Source of the DNA: Stercorarius parasiticus
Lineage: Eukaryota > Chordata > Aves > Charadriiformes > Stercorariidae
Length of the DNA stretch: 64,000 nt
Assembly (NCBI GenBank): GCA_013396915.1
Contig: VWZL01000904.1
Location: 1,009,892 to 1,073,891 of the forward strand
Reading direction: 5' to 3'
The notes beneath the pieces were generated by a model, which saw only the letters and a program-made list of their open reading frames with translations, was not told the origin of the DNA and made no database searches. Shown here piece by piece: positions 38,132 through 50,700 of this stretch (positions within the stretch are counted from its first letter, which is position 1; the number at the start of each line of letters is the position of its first letter). A program made the position numbers and the translations under genes.

Positions 38132-39468
38132 TTTGGTCATCTCGTTTGCATCTTAGCTTTATAAAATGGCTGTGGAATTGTAAGGATTTTATTAACTTCC
38201 TCCTTGATGGCTAGAATTCTGAGCACAATTTCAAGTGATAACATTATAATAAATTAAACTGTTGATTTATTCTGAAAGCTGTAGGTACAAACAGTTATAA
38301 CAGGTTTTGTCTGCTAGAGGCAGACAGGAGAGAGTAAGATGAGAGGAAAGAGAAAGGAATTTTCTTTTTTTCTTTTTCTATTTTGTCATTCTCTTGCTCA
38401 CCATCTTTGGAAATTAACTGAGTTGGAAGTAAACTGAATTGATGTTAACTTAATTCTACTTCCGCTCTACTCTGTGAATTCCAGCACTTCTCAGAAAAAA
38501 GAAAAAAAAAGAAAAAAGACATTTCATTGCTTGGACCTTTGAGGGCCGTTCTGTTGCTCAGGCTAAGGCTGCCTGTCTAATGGCTGTTTGGGGATCCATG
38601 TGGTAAGAATTAGACTTCTCAGTCCTTTCTAAGCCCAAAAGAGACAAGTGAAACCAGAATTCACCATGCTGTTAGCCTGCTACAAGAGCTCAGCTTTTAT
38701 CACACATAATGTGAAAGATCTCAAATTCTAGCCTAAGCTGCATGTCTCTTTGGGTTATCAGTGTTTCCTACTTTCTGCAGTGTGCTGTCATATGTATTAG
38801 ATTTCACTTGCCAGTTCCGGATTACAGAATTTAACTGCATGTTCTTTTTAATACTTTTTTTTTTTTTTTGCATTTAAGCAATTTGAATAAATGCAATAAT
38901 TCATATTTGTTGTTTGATATTCTGAGTTTATTCTGAGTTTACTGTTTACTCTGTGTAACGCTTTCTGTTGGAGCTACTTGTCTAAGTGAATGACTCATTT
39001 TTCATAAACTATTGCTCACAAACTTTGTTGAATCCAAACGAGAATTTGCTTTGCGGCTGAACAATAGACCCCAAATTCATTTTGCACAGCTTTTTGTGTG
39101 AACACAAATTTGTTCATACAAATAAATTTGAAAAGCAAAAAAAGGATGCAAATACTGTCCTGAAATATCATTCAGAATGTCTCAGTAACATTTGCAAATA
39201 GCTTTTGCATTTTTTTCCCAGGTTTATCTTCCTCTGTTATAGATCTAAGTTCTAAAAATGCTAGAAATACTTCTAGAAATACTCGTAAACTATTTCCTGA
39301 ATTCTTATATGCAAGGAACTTGAACAGAATGGTCCAGTGCACGGTGTTTTTCTTCTGCTGAGAGATTCTTTTTATGCCATTTAGCAAAGTCTATTAATTC
39401 CTAAAGGCTCAATTGTGTCTGGTTAGGCATAGATTATAGAATAGTGTGGTGATGAGCTTCATTTTCTG

Positions 39469-39571
39469 AGATAACCACATGGACCTAGAGTGCCTCTGGA
39501 GCTTAGACTTGTACACAGTCACAAAAAACTTATCTTTCTAAGATAACCACATTGACCTAGAAGCCTCTGGC
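39469..39571. repeat. Direct repeat, 72-bp period
   Basis: AGATAACCACATGGACCTAG followed by a GCCTCTGG block at 39469 recurs at 39541 with one substitution and a short deletion. This is a tandem segmental duplication of about 72 bp. Confidence 0.75.
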
Positions 39572-40958
39572 TGTGGAAATGGTGGATTTGAGGACAAGAA
39601 CTTGAATATGGGGTTCTCAAATTGCATTTATGATAAGAAAAGCAAAAATCATCACAAGCCACTCTTTTCCAGATAAGCAATAAGATTTCTGACTGCTCCT
39701 TCCTCTCTGCCTAATGACAGAGATCTAGTCACAGTCAAGTTAGGTTTGCATCTGTTTGCTTCTATTGTTAAAAATAAAAATGAAATTTTATTAAACCAAA
39801 CTGTGTCATAATAAAGAAGCTACAGTTTGGAACACCAGATCGTGAAGTTTCATTGACAAGAATAGGAGAGTACTGCACAGATAAATCATCTGTAAGGTTC
39901 ATTATACACACCAAATTATTGCTCACTCACTTTGAAACAACATGTCTATGGCCTTGACATTTAATCAGAGCAAGAATGGCATTTATTCAGTCTCATCTTC
40001 AGTAAGTCACCAATTAAAATTAGTTTTCTTAAGGCCAGTAAAATGCAAAATGCTTGTTATTTTTATACAGATTTTTATTTTATTACTTTATGGGCTTTTG
40101 CTTTCCCTTGAAGATGTGTTTGGCGACTTTATAGAGTGTCTTTTTAAAAGTTTTCTTTCTCTCTCTGTTTCCCTATCATATATTTCATATATTTATTTTA
40201 TCTGTTTATCTATCTATACTAATACAAGGCAAACCACAAACAGGATGTTGTTTAAAAATAAAGAGAACAATTTCTAGACATATATATTTATGCCATTAAA
40301 ACCAGTATTGATTTCTATTGAAAGTGTACTTAGAGCAGGTATTAAGTTTATATAAGAATTAAAGAAAGTAACATATACAAAGCTAGCACTGACTTGAGCG
40401 CTTAGGTACAGATAGATTATACAACACGCAACCTCTGTGCTGTCATGAGTGGCTTTGCATATCTGTACTGAGGGAACCTAAATGTAATAAAAGAATTATA
40501 AATTCTCATTAACTGATGAAGGATTTGAAACACGCAAATAACTACTCTGAATACTCCTTGGTAGAAATTAAAGATTATCTAGTATTTTGACTCTAGTTTT
40601 ACTTGTTCAATAGAGATGTAGATTACGGTTTATTGATATTTACCTCCTCGGTAATTGTTTTGCATCTCGCTATAAAAAACTAGGCTGAATACATGCATAA
40701 CATATCAGAAATGCCATTAAGCAAATGATTCTGAATTAATGTTTTGTCTCTCTATGCTATGCAAAACAAATTTTCCCCAATTAATTTACAATTGATTACT
40801 CTATATTGTGCCCCAAGGGAATGCAAAAAAAAGTCTGTTTATATGTTCCCCACTATTCTGTTTCTGTAGTTTGATTAAACTAAGGATCAAAAGAATAATT
40901 TATTTTATGTATTACTAAAGGTAAATTCTTTTGAATTGTAAAAATCTAATCACTTCTT

Positions 40959-40973
40959 TGTGTGTGTGTGTGT
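40959..40973. repeat. (TG)n microsatellite, short
   Basis: About seven uninterrupted TG units. Confidence 0.9.
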
Positions 40974-43250
40974 ATTCTGGACTAGCATAACATTGCACTT
41001 GAATTTATTGTTTTTATTTTTATATATCTGTAATAATTTGTTGAAGTATATGTGCTTCCAAAGGGACTGCCCAACATGTGTAGGTATATGTGGTATATAT
41101 GAACTTAATGTGTTAGTCTTAGTCCAATTCCCAGTCATCCCTTAGGCCTTCATTCATGTCTGAGGCACTTTTAGCTTGAATTCTTCCCAAAGCCTAAATA
41201 CAGAATTAGCCTCTATTCATTTACACTCCCAATCCAAGAGCTTCCTATGCTACTAGACCTCTCAAAACTTCTGACCTGTTCAGGACTTCTACAAGTGCTG
41301 CTGTTTTTCTCGTCAATCTAAGACTACAATTTGCAGTTTTAGTCAAATGCCATTATTCCTAAGTTTTACAAAATCCGCATCTCTGATAACTGCAGCAAAA
41401 ATTATCTGGGCTTCTGTTTTCTTCTGTTTAGCTGTTCCTTAGCTTTTGTAATTTTTCCTAAGGTACATGATGACGTAGAAGAAATCAGCAGAGACAAGTA
41501 AAATAGGCAGAGCAGCATTTACTGGTTAGAGCTTGTGAAAATAGCTACTGGGAAGAATATTCAAACATACAAATGCTATTTAAATCCAAAGACTTTTAAA
41601 TTTTGATTATTCTGTTTCAAGTACAAATTTAGAAATATTTTTATGATCTGAATGGGCACAATCATGTATTTGGAATGAGGAGTCAGGACTTAACCAAGTC
41701 TTTTCCTTTATCCTATCCGAAAACATTTTCATGTAAAAATCATAAAATATTGCACTGGGAGATGGGGGAAAAAAGCTTAAGATTCCTGTATGAGTCCTGG
41801 TTGATTCCTGTGCTGGCTGGTTGGAAAAAAGTCTGTCTGTAGGACCTGAGCTGCGGATCTCAGGTGCACAGAGAGGCCCTCTTTCCAGCCTTCAAAATGT
41901 GGAAGAATGACAGAGTTTTGCACGCTGATTGTTTTGTACTACTATCGCAAGAATTGTCCTCATAAATTATATAGGGCCTGGGCATGTAACAAAGAGTTCA
42001 TCTGGGGAGGGAGGGCAGATAATTAATGATTAACTGTGAAATGCTTTAATTCTTACATTGAACAAAACCTTAGCCTTTGGCGGATGATAGGAATTGTGGA
42101 TCTACCTTATGATTATGCTTTGGAAGATGATATCTCCGACATCATTAAAGAAGCTTTGAAAGTTTTACTTGTTTGGTACAGAAGTCTACTAGAACTGTAA
42201 TGAAAGAAAAATGCAGAAAACAACTGTCAGGTTGGACAGAGTGTACATTTTTCTCCATACAGGTCTTAATCTTTGTTTTTAATTTACACATAAAGCGATA
42301 TAGAAAATAAGAATGCAAAAAGATACATGCAGAATATATACAACTACTCTTTCTTTAATATGCCTTCTTAAAACTTTGAGAAAATACGTGTACATGTTGT
42401 GACACTTAGTTCCCAATTCTCTGTGGTGCTGAGAGATCCTGATAAAAGTGCACAGTATTATTCTGTTATAGGCTGCTCTGTATCAGAAATAAACTGAGGA
42501 ACATGTGGCAGTTGCTAGGGTAACCATTTTTTGCATTTTGCAGGAAAAGTCCAAGAATAAAACACATGTAAATTTGCAGTGTGGAAAGCAGTATCATATA
42601 CAGTCTCATATTCTCAATTTGGTTTTTATGGTTTTTCTCTATAGTATTTACATAACAATGAATTAGATCAGCTTCAGCTTTTACCTTGAATCTCTCCATA
42701 CACTTGTATTTTGCATGGCTCAGGAAGTCATTTAAGCATTCAGCTACTAGCTTAAACTGTTTTTTGCCCTGTCAAAGTTTCTGTATTTACTGTCAATAAG
42801 ATGTAGCTGTGGTTGCTGTAAGTGCTGATCATGTTCGCTGGGTGTGATTATCAGGTCACGTAAGCAGAAATGAAATTGAATTTTAAAAGTTGTCTTGTGC
42901 ACTTAGATATGACTTCCTGTAATTGGTCATATTCTGTTAAGCATCTATCTTGAATATGAGAGTCTGCAGGCATTTAGGAAGACTGGATTTGGTTGTTCAC
43001 ATGAGTCCAATTTAGGGCCTGAACAGGAGTTCGTGTTCAGGCAAACTTTTTTGTGCTTGTTTTGGAAAATGTTTGGTAATGAATTCTGCAAATTGTTGCA
43101 TAGAGAGAAACACATCCTTGTTATAAGAAGAAATAATTTTATAAGATATCATTAGCGTTTTGATTTTAATTAGATTCAAATACTTAACCCCAGTGAATGG
43201 CTACAAGCAGACTTTGTCAGGCAAGTGTAAAGATGATAGCTAAGCAATAG

Positions 43251-43272
43251 TCTATGATTCTATGATACTATG
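43251..43272 (+). repeat. Orphan CR1-like 3' octamer run
   Basis: TCTATGATTCTATGATACTATG reads as two and a half units of the (ATTCTATG)n terminus of CR1, here in plus orientation. The sequence immediately upstream does not look like a CR1 3' UTR, so this is either the extreme tip of a very short insertion or a coincidental repeat. Confidence 0.4.
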
Positions 43273-44670
43273 TTGGTATTATTTTGGTGAAATGCTTAGT
43301 ACTTCTAAAACTTCTTTGTACTTCATACTGTCGAGTTTAGAGTATGCTTGTGTTGGAATATTGATTTAGAGAGTTGATACAGTTCCCGTGATTAATATTG
43401 GCAATATAATTTATGTTGTTCAGAAACATTTTTCTTAAAAAACATTATCAAATTATAGCTTTTACTCATGCTAAAGAACAGAATTGCAAACATCTGCACA
43501 AGATATGAGAAAAATACTTTAAAGGCTTCCCAACCCTCCCTCTAATCTCATGACAATGATTTTATGCACGTTCAGAACTTAGAACTGAAACAGCTGTCTT
43601 ATGTTATCCACCAATAACATTAGAGCAAACGCTGGAATTTAGCGCTGCAGCTTACTTCTGCCCTAATTTACACTCCACAGCTTCAATGAAGTTACGTATA
43701 ATATTATAGCATAGTTCTAGTTTGTCATCATTTGCACATTGCTGTCTTTTTTCAAAGATTAGGACTAAAAATGGTGTTCATTTAATCATCTATATAAGGG
43801 TACTCTAAATTTTAGGCAACTCTAATTGACCAGCTCATGTTTCTTAAATTACTCTAGTAGAAGTAATTACTGGATGAATCTTGATATTGGAGATAACTAT
43901 GAGAAACTCAGCACAAATAATAGCTCCAAACTGTCAAGATTTCTCAGCAGAATCACTCCTCATGAAACTCGTTGCAGGTTTATAGCATGTAAAGAGTGAA
44001 ACCGTTTAAGTATATTCACTACATGAAGTGAAAGTCAAAGTGTAGAGCTCAATATGAAGTGGTCATTATGCTAATTCTAATTCACAATTGCTAATGCTCT
44101 ATTTTCAAGACTGTATATAAAACTGTAGTATATTCAGCCCCAAATCCGTGGAATAGACTGAACACCTGGCTAAGCAGAAATACAGATTAAAAATTAAGAT
44201 GGTAATGTTTGAGGGAATTGTTCTCCCCTACTAGAAAATAGGTGTTTTTTTCTGTTATCTGAATAAATATAAGTGTGTTATTTTAAAATTTTAAACAAGA
44301 TAGGAGGGCATTTAAACAATTTTTGGTATCCTGCTGGGATGTGGTCAAATTACTTTCTCTCGGTAGGTAACAACAAAGCAAATATTGCCTCATGACTACA
44401 TGGAGTTTTGTTTCCTTTATAGCTGTTAGCAGCCTTTCAGACTGCCTGCCTTCTCCAAATTTTCAACTCCATACCACTGGCTCAGAGACCAAACTCAAAA
44501 CGTGTAGCAAGACAGATTGGACAGTGCCTTTCACCTCCGGTAACATCTTAATTGCTCTCATCCAATGCAGCCCTACTAAGACACCTAAGCAGGCTCTAGT
44601 GAGGACAATGGTGCTGTAGATCGTTACCTAAGACAATGTTGGCAAAGGAGCAAGCGCCTCTACTGAAAGG
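43273..44670. other. AT-rich non-coding stretch
   Basis: No gene or repeat recognised. Confidence 0.5.
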
Positions 44671-44775
44671 ATCATATCATCATGAGAGAGTCAAGTTGGA
44701 AGGGACCTCAGTAAGTCTCTAGTCTAACCTCCTGCTCAAAGCAGAGTCAGCTGTTTCGTCGGACAGGCTTAGGGA
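44671..44775 (-). mobile_element. Short, diverged CR1 LINE 3' fragment, copy 5
   Basis: A degraded octamer run (ATCATATCATCATGAGAG) is followed by TCAAGTTGGAAGGGACCTCA, CTAGTCTAACCTCCTGCTCA and AAGCAGAGTCAGCTG, which is the CR1 3' end in reverse orientation. Only about 100 bp remain and no coding part is retained. Confidence 0.85.
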
Positions 44776-47700
44776 AGGTAAAATCGAACTTTGGAGTTTC
44801 TTACTAGTTGCTATGCGTCTTTATTAATCTTTTTCTTTAACCTTCCCATTTCACATAGATCATGGTTGATCTTGGTCCATGTGGATTCAATACCGTACTT
44901 TGACATGCCAAGCAAAATTTATTTTTAAGCAATGATAATGAAAATTTATTTTTTATGGGATTGGACATGGAACATTGATTACTTCTTATCACTTCTATGA
45001 AAATATCTACATTTCAATTAATTATGGAGTAGATGACTTGCACAAAATTTACTCAGACTTTTTGAAAGTTTGGCTAAGCTCTACATGAGAGATTAAATAG
45101 CAGTGTAGCGGATTTATACCACAACTTTTATATGCTTACCATTGAGTAGTTGTAGATAGATAGTCTACAATCCCAACATAACTTCTTATCATTTCTGTGC
45201 CATATTTGTGTCAGGCATGTATGGTGTGCGTTTATATAAAACTTTTATCAATTTGTCTTCATGTTTCTGTAGTGTTTTCTATGTCTCTGTGCTGCTGATA
45301 GGGCTGATATAATACCATACCAACAGAAGACATTGTTTGAAGAACTGATATATAAACCAAATTTAAAACAAAGTAAAGACTACAAAGACTTAATGCACAT
45401 TCACTTGAGCTAAATGGAAAGTTTTTTTGTTGCTTTCTGTGAACTTTTGGTAAACCTCAGAGACTGTCAGAGCAGTGATGAAGAACAACACTTGAAAATC
45501 AGGAAGTTTATGGGTTTTCCAACCCTTAAAAGAGCAAAAGGTATTCCAGTTTGGAACAGAAGGCCAGGACCTGTGTTGGCATATCTCCAAGTGTGCCAAC
45601 TCCAAGTACGTGGATCAATATGCTTTGCCTCAACTGAGATGGTAGCCAAGGATGCTAAATGTACTTGAGAATTTGGACAATGTGTGGTTAATTTAACATT
45701 TCAGCAATTAAATCTTTGAAATGGCACGTAATTTTACTTCTCTATTCTAGTTATAGTTTATTGTTAAATGACACCTACTGAAGGCAATATTTAAATGCCT
45801 AAAAAAGGCACCTAGATCTGGATTGCATTAAGAAGCCTCTGAATGCAGTGGGAGTACTGGCAATCAACAACTTTAAAATGTAAACTTTATTACAGGAAGT
45901 TCTTTTATGTAAGTACCTAAATATAAATCGAAAAACCTTTCTGTGACTTCCACTTTCAAAACCCTTAAGGCAAATACATAGTTACAAGAGAATGCATTCT
46001 ATTCTATTTGAATCAATACTTTTCCAATTAAATCACACTTTTTTTTTAATTGGTAAACCATATAAATAATACAATCGTTTTTAGAGCAGCTTCTAAGTGT
46101 AACTGTGAACAGGATTAGTAATGGGTATAAAAGTTAGAAATTATTCCAAATCATAGAAGGAAATATAGGAATAAGTACTATAACTTCTGTCATTAAAATG
46201 AAGCAACAAAGAATTTAGTGTTATGATAATTAACACTGAAAATGTCCTTAATATACTTTAATGTAGACATTAAAGTCTGCATATTTCTTTCAGTATCTTT
46301 AAAAAAAAATTAGTAAAATTACTATATTCTCTCCATAACATCAGTGACATCTGGGCTCGTAGCTTGAAAGCACAGGTAAAAATACATAAATTGAATAATT
46401 CTGGGGGTTTGGTTGCGTTGTTTTGGGTTTTTTTTCCCTCATTTCCTTTTTATTCCCTAGTGTGACAGTAATGAACATGAACAGAACAGCGTTACTGAGA
46501 CACGCTAACTATAGGTGAATGGAGCCTTCTTTAAGAGTAGCCAAATTCCAGTGTTAGACATCATTTTGATAGGCTGCAGGGGATGCATTTATGCGACAAA
46601 CAAGCAAAGATCTGAGTTTCAGAAGACCACAGTATATTCTTTTCTTTTCCAAGAGATACAACTCATTAATGGACAAGAGAAAGGCACCGGGGTCTAGAAT
46701 AGAACTGGCAATAATAGGACACAAATCATGAACCGTTGCAAAAAATTCTGTGTTGCAAGTTAACTGTTACGACTAAAGAGTAAAAAGCCAGTCTTATGGT
46801 AAGTTCCTCCTCCGAATGTTTGGGGGAATTGAGTTAAACTCTTGCTGCTTCTAATGACAGGAATAGGAATATACCTTTAATGTCCATGCTATTTGGACAA
46901 AACTTCTTAATTCCCTCATTCATTTGCCAAGTAGCCATAGAAATACAACATAAATTTAGTTTGGGGTTTTGGTTTCTTGTTTTTTTTACTAAGTAAATTA
47001 ATTATGGCAACTCTTAAAAACAAAATATGCATAATCTTATTCCTTTTACTCACAAGTGATAAAATGACAATGTAAATAGTGATGTCCTTCATGGAAAAAT
47101 GTTTACTATAAAAAAGTGAAATGCAAATAGGAGGAAAAAGTTACAGAGAGAACCATGTGTTTCCATTTTTGAAACATCATTTTGATGTCTATGAGGTATA
47201 TTTCAAGGTAAGGTGCATATTAAATATTGAAGAGATTTACTTCTCATCAAGACTCATCATTGTTTCTGAATATTACTGTTTCCTCACACAGGCAAACCAG
47301 AATGCACAATAATTGCCAAATGTTTGGTATAATTCTGCTAATAATTAAACTCCATTTGACCAGAAGTTGAAAACTGGGTTTGTTTCCAGGGTCTCTCAAA
47401 GTGTGGTACCTAGCCAGCTTTTCTAGGCAATATGGACTGTGATTTCAAGTTTTTTTGTAACTGACTTGGTAGATTTCCTTTTATTGGAAATATTGTTTTT
47501 CAGAAAGTTGTGTATCTTTGTCTAGATGTCTTAGATAAAGAGGCTGTACCATAGCATTATTATTATGTATATACTATTATGTACAGTAATTAGGATTATC
47601 CTAAACAAGAAGAAAAGTTCTCATGGAGTTATTTTCGTCTTTTACTTTGCGGCATGAGTGGAAATGAAGCACCATGATGAATTTTGTATTTCTAGATAGA

Positions 47701-50700
47701 AAAATCATGAAAACGCCAAAAAGCAAAGAGAAAAAGCATTTACGAATCCCTTCTGCATCTGTTGACATCAATGGGGCTTTTGCTATTTACCACAAATGGA
47801 AGTAAAATTACACTCAAAGATGGCAATTCTGAGGACCATCTGTGAAAGGTTTCTGGGTTGTTCTATCTAGTATGGAAATTTCAATGGTAATAGTTTCGTT
47901 TGTTTGTTTTTAGCAGATAGTTCTCTTATAATTACTTTTACACAGAACTCTGTTAAAACAATGCTAATGGGATATTGGAAACAGACACAATTAGCAAAAA
48001 ATGGAGAAGGAATAAAAGATAACAATTTCAGTTGAGGCTCCCACAGTGGTTTTGATCCATCCTGGTTTTACTGAGGTATTTGAACACATCAGAAATCACT
48101 AGCAATGTACAGTAGCACCAGCTTTAGAGGTGCAAGAGAGGGCGATTTGCGCTTTAGTATCTGTGGCTAATGAGGCAAAATTATAGATATCGTGTGAGTT
48201 GGTGTTAATCAGATTTTCTTTGGTTTATATCTTAAAGTTGTAATGTGTGTTATAAATGAAAGTGTGCTGTTGCAGAATGAAAACTGGTATTTGGTTTTTA
48301 TTGTGCTTTAAAGGCATGGAAGCATCTGTACCATTGTGAACACAAATGCGTCGGCTCCCCTCACTGCTGCTGAAATAGAGCAGCGGTGAAGATATGGTCC
48401 AAGTGTACTAGGACTTGTCCTGAACCATGGGTTCTTGGTAGCAACTTTAAGAATGAAAATGCACTATTTTACAGGTAATACCACTGCAATGTAGAGCTAA
48501 GTTCATAATATTAAAATTGCTCTCTGCAGTAATAGCTAAGGGGATTGCTTCCTATCAGAGTGAGTACAGGGTTTGTGTGATGTGTGTCCAAACATGCAAA
48601 GTGTTCTTGGGTCTGTGGAAGTGAAAAATGTAGGACTGTTGCTGTGCAGTTCCATAGATTCACTGGCTGTTCTTTCTGCCCACAAAAGACAGAGTTCAGG
48701 AGCTCAGCTGCTGCTTTTGGAGGGCAGAGTACTTTTCGTTATGTGTTTTTGGAGTTTAAAGTCTAACCCTAAAGTAATATGCTGAATATTCCTTTTGTCT
48801 CTTATTGCACAATAAAAAGGAAATGACCAAAAATGCGTTTGTCTGACACAATATTGATGACTGGATAATCTATATCAAAGCAACATTCAGAAGAATATGT
48901 TTCCTGAATTATACATGCTGGGTGAAATTGCTATTCAGACAAACATTTCTAGCTTTACGGATCATTATATTTGCAATTACCTCATTTTGTCTTCTCCCAC
49001 TTCATAAGGATACTTCTATAAACTGGTATAATAGTCATTAATCATTCCATTTCTCTCAAGTGCTGTAGAGTTTTAGCCTTGTATTTGGGCTTACCAGCAA
49101 GTAACTGGCCAAACAAATTAAAGTGAAGTAGGTAGTGAAATTACTGTATTCCGTGACTGTCATGAAAGAGCTGCTGTACTGTCTTTTTTCAAAGTTAACA
49201 TGGTGCATCCTGTGTAAAAAGAAATATATATTCAAAAAGACGTAATGAAATGAATATATATGGGATAAACTTGCAATGTTACATTTAGAGGGTAACCTAA
49301 GTAGCTCTGTGTTGTTATAAACCGGTATTAAATGGGAATTGTGTACATAAGTCCCTCAAGCTACAGTGGTAATGAAGCGCCACTTGACTGTAATTTTATT
49401 TTTCATAGAGAAAGGCATTTTTTATTTATTTAGAATTTGATAAGAGAAAATATTGTACTTTATAATTGTATTGTTTCTGAAACATACTTTCACATGGTGT
49501 AGAGATGAAAAATTTTTAAAGCACTGCCTGATTGCCATATGGGACTCATGAAAAGGAGCAGTATTGTGTTGTGCAGTAGGTTTGGAGCTGCTGTTGTACA
49601 GGGAAGAGTTTTTTTGGGAAGGCTTAGCCCCGATGTGAGCCTTCACTGGAGCGGGCTCTCCTGCCTCTCTGCTTCTTCTGTGGCCTGCAACGTGGAGCAG
49701 CTGGTGTGGGGAACTCAGCAGGTAATCCTGCACTTTGGTAGAAACACTGTGAATTAGCTCACTGTTAAGTGTCATTTGCAAAAATTGCTGATGCTTGACT
49801 TGACCTCTGGAGAAAGCTGCTTTCCAGAGAGGAGAGGAAGTTCAGGACTTGAGAAAACTGTTTCTAGTCCTTCATTTTACATCTACCATGACACTTGCTA
49901 AAATCTTTGAGAAAAGTCTGTTTCCGCATAAAAATTATTCCTGTCAAGATGAACAATTTTATTAGGACTTTAGGTACAGAATAAATCACATAAATATGAT
50001 ATAAATAGTGACATGTATATATCTCCATTTTCAGCAGAGATGTGTCACTATTGTAAAGCAGAACGGGGAGACATTTGTGTTTATCCTTATTCAGGGAACA
50101 AGTTAAACATTTGCACTTATTTAAATGCCTCCCAAGTCAGGGATATATTTCTTATGCTGTCTCGAATAAGGATGACGTTTTATTTTAGCACCATGATGAT
50201 AAACCCTAACCAACCTGATTTTCAGCTGTAGTTTCCTCTAGCCTCTCAAGACTACGCTAGAAGAGCCCTGGTAATGTCTGACCATCACATTGCCTTTGTA
50301 AATACTATTAGGAGAATCATCTTCTCTCATCCAGGGTGGTGGATATTCTATAGTGATTGTAAAAATGTCTCAGTGCACAACTTTACTCTTCGTCGTATGT
50401 TCTATTACCTGATGTTTATTCTGGATTAGTATTCTGTAATTTATTCAACAGACAATTTCTGGAACTGTCTGATCCCTAGACAGAGAATTGTATAAACGAT
50501 CTTTTTTATTTTTTGCCTTTTTTATTTTTTTTCTTTTCATACTGGTAGCTGGATATCCAGGGAATTTTTGGTACAGCAAAAGTTAAGATTTTTACCTTTC
50601 TGATACCAAATGTTTTAGAGACTTTAAAGTATTTCCTGGCAGAGTGGTTGTTATTTGCATGACAAGAACCCTCTGGTAAAAGACTCTTGGGGTAATACTA

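Larger units (their letters stand above)
26702..43250. other. Long AT-rich stretch, presumed LRRN3 5' intron
   Basis: No coding exon, RNA gene or family-assignable repeat. Separately listed are a T/G-rich tract at 38041-38131, tandem duplications at 30396-30429, 34205-34293 and 39469-39571, and a (TG)n run at 40959-40973. Open frames of 60-125 codons have no recognisable protein pattern. Confidence 0.5.

Noticed and set aside
42418..42436. GTGGTGCTGAGAG as a second RE1 site
   Set aside because: Only one half-site resembles RE1; the other half (AATTCTCT) does not match.
45390..45668. Overlapping open frames on both strands (71, 84 and 60 codons)
   Set aside because: Mutually overlapping, none resembles a known exon, no convincing splice sites at the ends.
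49422..49781. 119-codon minus-strand and 72-codon plus-strand frames in a GC-richer patch
   Set aside because: No family pattern. The plus-strand donor-like CAG/GTAATC has no paired acceptor that I could support.
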